Shown one piece after another: positions 51,542 through 60,363 of a stretch of DNA of 64,000 bases (position 1 is the stretch's first letter; each line of letters opens with the position of its first letter). Source of the DNA: Terrimonas sp. Lineage in GTDB: Bacteria > Bacteroidota > Bacteroidia > Chitinophagales > Chitinophagaceae. The translations under genes and the position numbers were made by a program. The notes beneath the pieces are model-generated. The model saw nothing but the letters and a program-made list of their open reading frames with translations. It searched no databases and was not told the origin of the DNA. The stretch lies in the NCBI GenBank assembly GCA_016125075.1, contig WGMO01000019.1:62001-126000 (forward strand). Direction: 5' to 3'.

Positions 51542-52939
51542 ATGAAGACCGCCGGACTACTATCCATATCCTTCCTGTTCATAGTTCTTTCCTGTAAAAA
51601 AGAAAGTTTTATTACGAGTGCGGATGCCCGTGTTACGATTTCATCCGATACGCTTAAATACGATACGGTTTTCACGAGCTTCGGATCTATTACACAGTTC
51701 CTGACCCTCCGGAATGATAATAAGCAAAGACTCAGGATCTCTTCCATCAGGTTAATGGGAGGCAATTCCTCCGCTTTTAAAATAAATGCTGACGGGTCCC
51801 CGGGGCCCCTGATCAGTAACCTGGAATTAGCGCCCGGAGACAGCACCTATATTTTTGTCAATGTCAGCATCAGTCAAACCACGGCCAATCTTCCTTTTGT
51901 CCTGCAGGACAGTATCGCCATCAGTTATAATGGAACAGAAAGATGGGTACAACTGGAAGCCTGGGGTCAGAATGCCCATTTTTTACGCGACAAAGTGATC
52001 ACTGCCAATGAAACATGGAATAATGATCTCCCCTATGTAATACTGGGTTCCTTTCACGTCCGGGAAAACAACACCCTCACTATCAATAAGGGTTGCCGGA
52101 TCTATGTACATGCCAATGCTCCATTGATCATTGATGGTACTTTAGAGGTGAATGGTGAAAAGGATACTGCGGACAGGGTTTATTTTATTGGCGACAGGCT
52201 GGATGAACCCTATAAAGATTTTCCGGCCGGATGGCCGGGTATGTTTTTTACTGCATCCAGTAAAGACAATACGTTACGATATGCCGTGATCAGGAACGCC
52301 TACCAGGCCATTGCTGTTCAGGGTATTCCTGCCAATGCCAATCCCAAAATCAGTTTGCAGGAATGTATCATTGATAATGCCTATGATGCCGGTATCGTTT
52401 CCCTCCACTCCTCCATCAATGCCAGGAACTGCCTGATCAGTAATTGTGGCAAAAACCTGTTGCTGGCACAGGGCGGTGATTACCAGTTTACACATTGTAC
52501 CGTGGTCAGTTATTCGAATAGTTATATCCTGCACAGGGACCCGGTCTTATTGCTGACCAATTATATTGTTATTGATAACAGTCCTGTTGCTGCTGACCTC
52601 AGGGCGGATTTTTCGAATTGTATCTTCTGGGGAGAAAATGGCCTTGTGGATGATGAAGTAGTGGTGGGCCGTTCCGGGAATACCGTATTCAATGTTTCCT
52701 TTGACCATATTTTATGGAAACTGGTGAACACACCTGCCGATGTCTCCATTGCACAGGTGATCTATAACCACCCCCCCCTATTTGATAGTATCAACACCTC
52801 GAAACACTATTATAGCTTCCGGCTAAAAGAAGGTTCCCCCGCCCTGGAAGCCGGATCGGCTTCAGCAATTGCCATTGATCTTGACGGGGCACCCCGGCCT
52901 GTTGGCCTGCCCGACCTGGGCTGTTTTGAAAAACAATAA
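51542..52939 (+). CDS. Surface lipoprotein with beta-helix-like region
   Basis: 465-residue lipoprotein (lipobox IVLSC, Cys18). Residues about 25-140 are a beta-sandwich resembling the choice-of-anchor type domains (GSITQFLTLRNDNKQRLRIS, LAPGDSTYIFVNVS). Residues about 190-400 show right-handed parallel beta-helix repeats: INKGCRIYVHANAPLIIDG, LRYAVIRNAYQAIAVQ, SLQECIIDNAYDAGIVSLHS, NARNCLISNCGKNLLLA. No catalytic motif is seen, so it may be a binding or structural protein rather than a lyase. It starts 33 bp after comF. Confidence 0.8.
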   Translation: MKTAGLLSISFLFIVLSCKKESFITSADARVTISSDTLKYDTVFTSFGSITQFLTLRNDNKQRLRISSIRLMGGNSSAFKINADGSPGPLISNLELAPGDSTYIFVNVSISQTTANLPFVLQDSIAISYNGTERWVQLEAWGQNAHFLRDKVITANETWNNDLPYVILGSFHVRENNTLTINKGCRIYVHANAPLIIDGTLEVNGEKDTADRVYFIGDRLDEPYKDFPAGWPGMFFTASSKDNTLRYAVIRNAYQAIAVQGIPANANPKISLQECIIDNAYDAGIVSLHSSINARNCLISNCGKNLLLAQGGDYQFTHCTVVSYSNSYILHRDPVLLLTNYIVIDNSPVAADLRADFSNCIFWGENGLVDDEVVVGRSGNTVFNVSFDHILWKLVNTPADVSIAQVIYNHPPLFDSINTSKHYYSFRLKEGSPALEAGSASAIAIDLDGAPRPVGLPDLGCFEKQ

Positions 52940-53033
52940 TGGGTCCGAAAGAATTTTTTCCAATTATCCGGCCAAATAGAGAACTTTATGATCCCGACAT
53001 TTGTTGTGAAATCGTAACAGTAAAAATCATTGT

Positions 53034-53552
53034 ATGAAAACTTTTATCCTCACCATGGTATTTTCACTCAGCTTATCAGTCAGTTCGATCTATGATTTTA
53101 AAGTGCCCGGGTTGCTGGGGAATGAAATCGATTTTGCCCAATACAAAGGCAAAAAGATCCTTATTGTCAATACCGCTTCCAAATGCGGCAACACCCCTCA
53201 ATATGACGGCCTGGAAAAACTGTATGAAAAGTACAAGGATAAACTGGTGATCATTGGCTTCCCGGCCAATAATTTTGGTGGCCAGGAACCGGGAACCAGC
53301 GATGAAATTGCCAGCTTCTGTAAAAAGAATTATGGTGTTACCTTTCCCATGGCGGATAAGGTTTCAGTAAAAGGAAAGGATATCTTCCCATTGTATAAAT
53401 ACCTCGAAGATGAAGCGGCTAAAAAGGGCTTTGAAAATCCGGTGACCTGGAATTTCGGCAAGTTTCTCATCAATGAAAAAGGAGAGCTGATTGCCACTTT
53501 TGCACCCAGCACACAGCCCCAGAGTGAAGAAATCTTAAAATATCTCAATTAA
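53034..53552 (+). CDS. Glutathione peroxidase-type thiol peroxidase
   Basis: 172 residues. N-terminal hydrophobic segment (TFILTMVFSLSLSVSS) suggests export. Catalytic tetrad elements: Cys51 in IVNTASKCGNTPQYDG, Gln in FPANNFGGQEPG, Trp-Asn in TWNFGKFLI; second Cys in IASFCKKNYG is the likely resolving Cys. Such non-selenium enzymes usually use thioredoxin rather than glutathione. Terminator follows at 53573-53600. Confidence 0.93.
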   Translation: MKTFILTMVFSLSLSVSSIYDFKVPGLLGNEIDFAQYKGKKILIVNTASKCGNTPQYDGLEKLYEKYKDKLVIIGFPANNFGGQEPGTSDEIASFCKKNYGVTFPMADKVSVKGKDIFPLYKYLEDEAAKKGFENPVTWNFGKFLINEKGELIATFAPSTQPQSEEILKYLN

Positions 53553-53572
53553 TACCCATTTCGTTTTTTTTT

Positions 53573-53600
53573 AAGCGCTGGATAAAACCAGCGCTTTTTT
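53573..53600 (+). terminator. Intrinsic terminator of the glutathione peroxidase gene
   Basis: AAGCGCTGG / CCAGCGCTT (53573-53581, 53588-53596), 6-base loop, T6 behind it. Textbook form. Confidence 0.9.
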
Positions 53601-53627
53601 AATGTCATATCATTTATTTTCGCTCAA

Positions 53628-54836
53628 ATGCTTTTCCGCGAAATCATAGGGCAGGCCGGGGTTAAAAAAAACCTTACGGAACTGGTTCAGCATAACAGGC
53701 TCAGCCATGCTTTATTGTTCCTGGGTAAGGAAGGCAGTGGGGCCTTGTCATTGGCCACAGCACTGGCCCAGTATATTGTCTGTGAAAGGAGAGCGGGTAA
53801 CAAGGAAACGGCAGATACCGGATCCCGCTTATTTGCCGAGGAAGCCCTGCCGGTCAACAAGCTACTGCCCGGGGATGCCTGTGGCAACTGTCCTTCCTGT
53901 TTCAAAACCCAGCAGTTGGTTCATCCGGATATTCATTTTTCTTTTCCCGTTGTAACAAAAAAACCGGGAACAGCCCCGGTCAGCAATGATTATATAGCTG
54001 AATGGCGGGAATTTTTTATCAGTTACCCCTATGGTAATATTTATGACTGGCTCCAGTTTATCGGCGCCGACAATAAACAGGGGAATATCACCGCTGCGGA
54101 ATGTAATGATATCATCCGTAAGCTGAACCTGAAAAGTTTTGAAAGCGGGTACAAGATCCTGATCATGTGGATGCCGGAATACCTGGGTAATGAGGGTAAT
54201 AAACTTTTAAAGCTCATAGAGGAGCCGCCACCCAATACATTATTTATCCTGGTAGCTGAAAACGAATCTCTTTCATTACCGACCATCCTTTCCCGGTGCC
54301 AGCTGGTAAAAATCCCCCCATTAGGAGTATCGGATATTGAAAATGGACTGGTTGAAAGAAACAATACAGCACCGGAAACAGCCCGGCAAATTGCGGGCAT
54401 CAGTGAAGGGAATTACCGGGAAGCCCTGCATTTATTGCAACATGCAGAAGAAGACTGGCAGTCCCTGTTGCGGGAATGGTTAAACGCTATCCTGAAAACC
54501 GGCCCGGTGGCCCAAACCCGTTGGGTGGAGGAGATCAGCCGGCTGGGAAGGGAGAAACAAAAACAATTTCTCCGGTATTTTAACCATTTACTGGAACAGG
54601 CCGTCAGGCTTCGTACCCTAAAGCAGGACTTCCAAAACTTGAAAATGCCGGAAAATGAATTTGATTTTGCCAGCCGGCTGAATAAAATAGCCAATATTTC
54701 TCAGCAACAATCCATCATAGAAGAGCTGGACAGGGCCAGTTATTATATTGAAAGAAATGCTAATGCGAAGATGCTGTTCCATGCCCTAACGATCAAGATC
54801 TATCATATCATCCAGGACCAGACCGTGCTGGCCTGA
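53628..54836 (+). CDS. holB: DNA polymerase III clamp-loader subunit delta'
   Basis: 402 residues. N-terminal AAA+ fold: FREIIGQAGVKKNLTELV, RLSHALLFLGKEGSGALSLA (in place of a normal Walker A, GKEGSGALS, no K-T; so no ATP hydrolysis, as usual for delta'), zinc-finger CGNCPSCFKTQQLVHPD near residue 90, sensor region MPEYLGNEGNKLLKLIEEPP and LSRCQLVKIPPL. C-terminal helical collar domain. It precedes ricT, as in Bacillus and many others. Confidence 0.9.
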   Translation: MLFREIIGQAGVKKNLTELVQHNRLSHALLFLGKEGSGALSLATALAQYIVCERRAGNKETADTGSRLFAEEALPVNKLLPGDACGNCPSCFKTQQLVHPDIHFSFPVVTKKPGTAPVSNDYIAEWREFFISYPYGNIYDWLQFIGADNKQGNITAAECNDIIRKLNLKSFESGYKILIMWMPEYLGNEGNKLLKLIEEPPPNTLFILVAENESLSLPTILSRCQLVKIPPLGVSDIENGLVERNNTAPETARQIAGISEGNYREALHLLQHAEEDWQSLLREWLNAILKTGPVAQTRWVEEISRLGREKQKQFLRYFNHLLEQAVRLRTLKQDFQNLKMPENEFDFASRLNKIANISQQQSIIEELDRASYYIERNANAKMLFHALTIKIYHIIQDQTVLA

Positions 54837-55148
54837 AAAACAGGCGGATGGGGACGAAACTAAAAATTTAGCCTCCCTTGCCGGAAAATTGTATTTTTGA
54901 ACCAATGACCCGGCGGTTTCAGGAAAGGGTGAAGAAAGGGGGTCAAAAAAAGGGAGAAAGAACCGGTGCTGATTTGAAAGTCGATTACATCTTTTGTGTC
55001 TGTTTTTCATACTTATAGGGCTATTGATGCAGTGATTGCTGCATAGCGATATGAAAGTACAAGAGTGCGACGCAACAAAGGTTTCATAGACATTCTGCAG
55101 CCGGTTTCATCATTTTCCCCATTATCTTACTTTAATCATAATGAATAC
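54837..55148. other. Intergenic region before ricT, 312 bp
   Basis: Contains a possible -7 box TATTTTTG (54892-54899) with no well-placed -33 box, a run of purine-rich sequence (54920-54960), and a 6-bp inverted repeat ATGCAG / CTGCAT (55027-55032, 55039-55044). The open frame upstream of ricT begins at 55065 but the protein-like start is 55149. No RNA gene seen. Confidence 0.5.
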
Positions 55149-56384
55149 ATGAGTTGCAGTAATTGCGGTACAGGAACTCCAAACGGTTGTAAAAGCAATG
55201 GCGGATGCAGTTCGGGTGGTTGCAACAGGATGAATGCTTACGACTGGCTGAACAACCTCCCGATGGTGGATACGGAAAGCGCCTGCCGGGTCATAGAAGT
55301 GAGTTTCAACAATGGTAGCCGGAAAGATTTCTTTCGCAACAACACACTCAATCATTTTGAAAAAGGGGATTATGTTTCCGTGGAAGGTGTTAGTGGTTTT
55401 GATGTTGGGGAGGTATCCCTCACCGGGGAAATCGTCAGGCTGCAATTGAAAAAAAGGGGGATCAAGGAAAACAGTGATGAGATCAAGAAGGTATTACGCC
55501 CCTCCAGCGACAGGGATATTGATACCTGGCGACATACAAAGACCCGCGAAAAAGATGCCCTGATCCGCGCAAGGGCCATTACAAAGCAATTGAAACTGGA
55601 CATGAAGATCAGTGAGGTGGAATTCCAGGCTGATGGAAGAAAAGCCACATTTTTTTATATCGCCGACGGAAGGGTTGATTTCCGGGAACTGATCAAAGTA
55701 TATGCTTCCGAGTTTAAAGTGAAAGTGGAAATGCGCCAGATCGGTGCCCGGCAGGAAAGCTCAAAGGTGGGCGGAATCGGCAGTTGTGGCCGCGAGCTCT
55801 GTTGCAGCACCTGGCTGACCGATTTTAAATCGGTGAACACGGCCGCTGCCCGATACCAGAACCTTTCCATCAACCAGACAAAACTGAGCGGCCAGTGCGG
55901 ACGATTGAAATGCTGTCTTAATTACGAGCTGGACACCTACCTGGATGCTTTACAGGGCTTCCCAAATGACTGCGATTCCATCCAGGTTGCCAAAGGAACG
56001 GCCCACCTCATCAAAAAGGATATCTTCAAAAACCTGATGTGGTATATGCTGCCCGACAGTTCGAAGCAATATCCCGTTCCGATTGAAAGGGTCGTAAAAA
56101 TAAAATCATTGAACCGGCAGAATATCATTCCGGATGAACTTGAAGCGGTTGATGTGACCAGTTCCAAACCCAAAGAAGTAGAACCTGAATTTGTAGATGT
56201 TGTAGGGCAAATAAGTCTCCGAAGCCTGGAAAAAGCTGACCGGAAAAGAAAAAACAAACAACAACAGCAACATCATCGCAGACCCCAGCAGCAACAAAGA
56301 AGACAGGGAAGTGGCGGTGGACAGCAACCCAACCCGCCCAGGGGAAACCAACAAAGACCGCCCAAGCCCAGAAAAAATAAATAA
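55149..56384 (+). CDS. ricT: PSP1-domain regulatory protein RicT
   Basis: 411 residues from the ATG at 55149. N-terminal Cys/Gly-rich segment SCSNCGTGTPNGCKSNGGC (about 2-20). PSP1 domain (about 45-300) with RDIDTWRHTKTREKDAL, the Cys signatures SCGRELCCSTWLTDFKSV and GQCGRLKCCLNYE, which bind Fe-S in the Bacillus Y-complex. C-terminal 60 residues are low complexity, Gln/Arg-rich (QQQQHHRRPQQQQRR). In Bacillus RicT helps RNase Y-dependent RNA maturation; here the role is inferred. The frame from 55065 is longer, but only the part from 55149 has family character. Terminator at 56394-56423. Confidence 0.88.
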   Translation: MSCSNCGTGTPNGCKSNGGCSSGGCNRMNAYDWLNNLPMVDTESACRVIEVSFNNGSRKDFFRNNTLNHFEKGDYVSVEGVSGFDVGEVSLTGEIVRLQLKKRGIKENSDEIKKVLRPSSDRDIDTWRHTKTREKDALIRARAITKQLKLDMKISEVEFQADGRKATFFYIADGRVDFRELIKVYASEFKVKVEMRQIGARQESSKVGGIGSCGRELCCSTWLTDFKSVNTAAARYQNLSINQTKLSGQCGRLKCCLNYELDTYLDALQGFPNDCDSIQVAKGTAHLIKKDIFKNLMWYMLPDSSKQYPVPIERVVKIKSLNRQNIIPDELEAVDVTSSKPKEVEPEFVDVVGQISLRSLEKADRKRKNKQQQQHHRRPQQQQRRQGSGGGQQPNPPRGNQQRPPKPRKNK

Positions 56385-56393
56385 TGATTAACC

Positions 56394-56423
56394 AACCCCT
56401 CCCCGAAAAATGAGGGGTTTTTT
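56394..56423 (+). terminator. Intrinsic terminator of ricT
   Basis: AACCCCTC / GAGGGGTT (56394-56401, 56412-56419) with a 10-base loop and T6. It separates ricT from the hydrolase gene and shows the hydrolase cannot start at the ATG at 56410. Confidence 0.8.
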
Positions 56424-56445
56424 ATTAGATTTAATATTTATTCGC

Positions 56446-57351
56446 ATGTTAAGAAACCACCGATGGAGAAAGCTGTCTTTTTTCCTACTACTACTATTGG
56501 CCCTATGGGTGATCCTGGCCCAAAGCTGCATGAAATTCAGGATCAGTGATGCCCAGGCAACCGTGAAATTCACCAATGCCGGCGTCGCATTACAGACCCA
56601 TTACATCGATGTGGATGGCTATAAGATGCATTATGTTTCCACAGGCAGTGACAGCTTACCTACCTTGTTTTTTGTACATGGATCCCCGGGGAGCTGGACT
56701 GCATTTGAACGATACCTGATGGATAAGGAACTGCTGGCTGCTTTCAGGATGGTGGCAATTGACCGACCCGGTTTTGGATACAGTGAATTTGGTGAAGCCA
56801 AAAACCTGGACGATCAGTCCCGTCTGATCCGTCCCATCATTGATTCAATTTCCAATGGCCAACCTATGTATGTTATCGGGCATTCACTCGGTGGTCCGGT
56901 TGCTGTTAAACTGGAGGCAGCCCATCCGGGCAGTTTTGCCGGGATTATCTTATTGGCCGGTTCAGTTGACCCCGGTGAAGAAAAGCCCGAAAAATGGCGG
57001 CCCTGGCTGATCAACACACCTCTCCAATACCTGGTACCCGGGGCCATGGAACCGGCCAACCAGGAACTCTGGTACCTGAAAAAGGACCTGGTGAAACTTA
57101 AAGATGATTTTTCCAAAATTCATTGCCCGGTTTGGATCATTCATGGAGATAAGGATAATATGGTTCCGGTAGGGAATGCAGATTATGCAGGAAGGATGCT
57201 GGTCAATGCACCCCTGGTGGATGTAACGATCTTAAAAGGTGCCGGCCATTTTATTCCCTGGAATCATTTTACGGAAATCAAAAAAATTCTGTTGAAACTT
57301 CCGGAAGAGAACATACCCGGTCAGCCGACGAAAGCATCTCCATTGCCATGA
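56446..57351 (+). CDS. Alpha/beta-hydrolase-fold enzyme, membrane anchored or exported
   Basis: 301 residues from the ATG at 56446 (MLRNHRWRKLSFFLL). N-terminal hydrophobic segment (about 11-27) ending in AQSC, a possible but weak lipobox. Alpha/beta-hydrolase blocks: oxyanion HGSPGSW, nucleophile IGHSLGGP, Asp in HGDKDNMVP and His in GAGHFIPW, a complete triad. Substrate unknown. The tail (KLPEENIPGQPTKAS) is unremarkable. An ATG at 56410 lies in the ricT terminator and is rejected. Confidence 0.85.
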   Translation: MLRNHRWRKLSFFLLLLLALWVILAQSCMKFRISDAQATVKFTNAGVALQTHYIDVDGYKMHYVSTGSDSLPTLFFVHGSPGSWTAFERYLMDKELLAAFRMVAIDRPGFGYSEFGEAKNLDDQSRLIRPIIDSISNGQPMYVIGHSLGGPVAVKLEAAHPGSFAGIILLAGSVDPGEEKPEKWRPWLINTPLQYLVPGAMEPANQELWYLKKDLVKLKDDFSKIHCPVWIIHGDKDNMVPVGNADYAGRMLVNAPLVDVTILKGAGHFIPWNHFTEIKKILLKLPEENIPGQPTKASPLP

Positions 57352-57369
57352 AGAGCAGCCAGGATCCTA

Positions 57370-60258
57370 TCATTTTATAGCAGCATAAATAATATCCTGG
57401 ATCTTACCACGGATATTCATCTCGGCAAACATGCGGTTATTCCGGGAGGGGTTGACCCTGTTTGACAGGAATACATATACCAGGTTATACTGGGGATCAA
57501 CCCAAACACAGGTTCCTGTAAATCCGGTATGGCCAAAAGTGCGGGGCGAGGCATTCTCACAGGGATAAGGGTCCTGGCCCCTCCTTAATTTTCTTTCGGG
57601 TTTATCAAATCCGAGGCCCCGACGGCTTTCGGTACTGCCATAAGCAGTAAATAATTTTATGGTTTCACTGCTCAGGTACCTTTTCCCGTTCATCACTCCG
57701 CCATTGAGCAACATCTGGTACAAAGTGGCAAGGTCATAGGCATCAGAAAAGAGACCGGCATGCCCGGCAACACCTCCCATCATCGAAGCCCCTTCATCAT
57801 GCACATCCCCCCTGATCAGCTGGTTGCGGAAATGGGTTTCCAGTTCGGTGGGTACTATCCTGCTGACCGCAAACCTTTTCCGGGGTAAGAACCCTGTTGT
57901 AACCAGCCCCATCTTTTTATAAAAATGTTCATACACATATGCGTCCAATGACATGCCGCTTATCGCTTCCACAATCTTACCAAGGAAAATAAAGTCATTA
58001 TCGCTGTATACATACCTGCCCCTCGGGCCAAGATCACTTTGCAGGATACGGCTGATGATCGTATCCTCATAATCCTTTCGCAAATAAAGATGCGCTGCGA
58101 CCCTGATGGTAAAATCACCTGCAGGATGGTCTGAAAAATATACAGGCGAAGGCAAACCGTTTGCAGAATCGATCACCTCTTTGTAAAATGGAATAAAAGG
58201 AACCAGACCTGCCTGGTGCAGTAAAATATCATGTATATAGAGGTTAGCCTTATTGGTGCCCCTGACCCAGGGCAGGTAATCACCGATCTTTTTTTTCAGG
58301 TCCAGTTTCCCCTGTTCATAGAGTTTCATAACGGCCAGGGTGGTGGCGGAGACCTTGGTTACTGATGCCAGGTCATACAGGTCGCCGGGCCTTACAGGCT
58401 CTTTACTATCGTACGAAATTGTTCCAAATGCTTTCTGGTAAATGATGGCCCCATCTTTTGCTGCGAGTATGACACAGCCGGGTATCGCCTTTTTATCGAT
58501 CGCATCAAGGGCGATCGAATCAATTGCGCTGAATCTCGCCATGGCATCCAGGACAGGCGGGCCGCTTTTTTTATCATACACCAAACCGGTGCCATAAGGA
58601 AAATTACAAACAGATACGGGGAGGGTTCCTTTGGGCGTTATATAACCCTGTAAAAGGTCGGCAGCCACTTCTCTGGTAATTTCATCATCCTGGTAACAGG
58701 CCACCAGGGTTTTTGCATCACAGAAATTTTTCAAAGCCAGGACATTGCCAAATACCAGGGTCGTACTGTTGAATGCCTGTAATTTCCGAACCAGGTCCGA
58801 GGCCACTTCGCTGATATTATAATTATTGGCAGGCCGCAGACTGTAATCATGGATACCGATAACCAGGAGGTCGTATTGCTCTTTTTCGATGGCAGCATGA
58901 ATTGAATCAGCCACAGCCGTACCATCTTTATACGAAAGCAGGTAGGTATCTGCATCATTTTCCAGTTGCAGCCTTTTTCCTAAATTATTCAGTGCCTGGC
59001 ATCCGACCCCAACATAGGCAATCCGCTTATTCTTTAAGTCGGGTAATTCGGCTGCATCACTTTTTACAAGTGTAAGGGTATGTTGTGCGATCAGGGACCT
59101 TACAACATCCGTCCTGGCATTGAGGTCAGCCACAAGGTTATCCGTAATCACCGGTTGCCAGTTATTCAACCCCGACCTGTATTTGGCATGTAAGACTTTT
59201 AAAACCTTTTCATCAATATCATCCCAACCTATCTTTTTTGCGCGGATGGCCTTTTTAATGGCATCGATAGCATCCGGTACGCTTTCAGGCAGGCAAAGCA
59301 TATCATTCCCGGCTATCAAGGCTTCAACTGCGATGGTGCCACCGGGAAAATATTTTGCCACCCCCTTCATTTCGAGAGCATCGGTGAAGGTGAGTCCCCG
59401 GAATCCCATTTCTTCTTTTAAAAGCCCTGTCACTGCATTCTTTGAAATGGAGGTGGCTTTATTGGCTGTATTGTCGATGGCGGGCACAGAAAGATGTGCG
59501 ATCATAACGCTACTTACGCCTTCCCTGAACATTTCCTTAAAAGGGAAAAGCTCCAAGGAGTCAAGGGCCTCCCTCGATTTATTGATGACAGGAAGGTCGA
59601 GATGCGAATCTACCGCCACATCCCCATGCCCGGGAAAATGTTTGGCACAAGCCATGATCCCGGCATCCTGCATCCCTTTCATATAGGCAACCCCCAGGGA
59701 GGCCACTTTATACTTGTCTTCCCCGAATGAGCGGTATCCAATTACCGGGTTATCGGGATTATTATTGATATCCACTACCGGTGCATAGTTCACCTGTATG
59801 CCCATCCGCTTGCACTGGTTACCAACTTCTACCCCCATCTGGTAAACCAGTTTCGGATCATCGATGGCCCCCATTGTTAACTGGTAAGGAAATTTTGTCA
59901 CGCTGTCAAGCCGCATGCCAAGCCCCCATTCACCATCGATGGTGATGAGCAAGGGGGTTTTTGCGATTGACTGGTAATAATTGGTATAATGCGCCTGCCG
60001 GACGGGCCCTCCCTGGAAAAAACACAAACCACCGACATTATAAGTCCGGATGATATCGGCCACTGCTTCCGCATACGCATCGCCTTTATCAGAATGTGCC
60101 CTGATGACCATCAGTTGGGCAATCTTCTCTTCTTTATCCAAAGACCTGAAAACACTATCCACCCATTGGTCCTCAAAAGGGTCGACCACCTCCTGTGCAG
60201 TAACCCGTATGGAGACCAATAAAAATAAAAAACAAATAAACCGGAAACCACGCTGCAT
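57370..60258 (-). CDS. Fusion of GH3 beta-N-acetylhexosaminidase and serine hydrolase (beta-lactamase class)
   Basis: 962 residues with a signal peptide (FLFLLVSIRVTAQ). Residues about 25-380 are a GH3 N-terminal barrel of the NagZ type: KHFPGHGDVAVDSHLDLP and the nucleophile Asp in LTFTDALEMKG. Residues about 390-560 are the GH3 C-terminal alpha/beta part. Residues about 590-950 are a beta-lactamase/transpeptidase-like domain: S-x-x-K in DLASVTKVSATTL, YSDN in RYVYSDNDF and H-T-G in GHTGFTGT, all present. Likely role in peptidoglycan or glycan turnover in the periplasm. I recall such fusions in Bacteroidota; substrate unknown. Monocistronic. Confidence 0.9.
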   Translation of the reverse strand: MQRGFRFICFLFLLVSIRVTAQEVVDPFEDQWVDSVFRSLDKEEKIAQLMVIRAHSDKGDAYAEAVADIIRTYNVGGLCFFQGGPVRQAHYTNYYQSIAKTPLLITIDGEWGLGMRLDSVTKFPYQLTMGAIDDPKLVYQMGVEVGNQCKRMGIQVNYAPVVDINNNPDNPVIGYRSFGEDKYKVASLGVAYMKGMQDAGIMACAKHFPGHGDVAVDSHLDLPVINKSREALDSLELFPFKEMFREGVSSVMIAHLSVPAIDNTANKATSISKNAVTGLLKEEMGFRGLTFTDALEMKGVAKYFPGGTIAVEALIAGNDMLCLPESVPDAIDAIKKAIRAKKIGWDDIDEKVLKVLHAKYRSGLNNWQPVITDNLVADLNARTDVVRSLIAQHTLTLVKSDAAELPDLKNKRIAYVGVGCQALNNLGKRLQLENDADTYLLSYKDGTAVADSIHAAIEKEQYDLLVIGIHDYSLRPANNYNISEVASDLVRKLQAFNSTTLVFGNVLALKNFCDAKTLVACYQDDEITREVAADLLQGYITPKGTLPVSVCNFPYGTGLVYDKKSGPPVLDAMARFSAIDSIALDAIDKKAIPGCVILAAKDGAIIYQKAFGTISYDSKEPVRPGDLYDLASVTKVSATTLAVMKLYEQGKLDLKKKIGDYLPWVRGTNKANLYIHDILLHQAGLVPFIPFYKEVIDSANGLPSPVYFSDHPAGDFTIRVAAHLYLRKDYEDTIISRILQSDLGPRGRYVYSDNDFIFLGKIVEAISGMSLDAYVYEHFYKKMGLVTTGFLPRKRFAVSRIVPTELETHFRNQLIRGDVHDEGASMMGGVAGHAGLFSDAYDLATLYQMLLNGGVMNGKRYLSSETIKLFTAYGSTESRRGLGFDKPERKLRRGQDPYPCENASPRTFGHTGFTGTCVWVDPQYNLVYVFLSNRVNPSRNNRMFAEMNIRGKIQDIIYAAIK

Positions 60259-60335
60259 TTCGTTGATATTTTATAATAAAATTAGCCCTTTTACAGAAAG
60301 GTACCGTTAAGTAAATCACAACCCTGCAAATGCCG

Positions 60336-60343
60336 TATTTTTG
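60336..60343 (+). promoter_or_regulatory. Candidate -7 box for mutL
   Basis: TATTTTTG, exact TAnnTTTG, 20 bases before the GTG start at 60364; no -33 box at ideal distance. GGAG at 60352-60355 is a rare Shine-Dalgarno-like match, perhaps chance. Confidence 0.45.
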
Positions 60344-60363
60344 AGGCGAAAGGAGAAACGGAA

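Noticed and set aside
56410-56445. Start of the alpha/beta hydrolase at 56410
   Set aside because: The ATG is in the loop and arm of the ricT terminator. The ATG at 56446 directly precedes a basic and hydrophobic N-terminus.
60351-60363. Shine-Dalgarno site before mutL
   Set aside because: GGAG is present, but Bacteroidota genes seldom use it and purine-rich leaders give it by chance.
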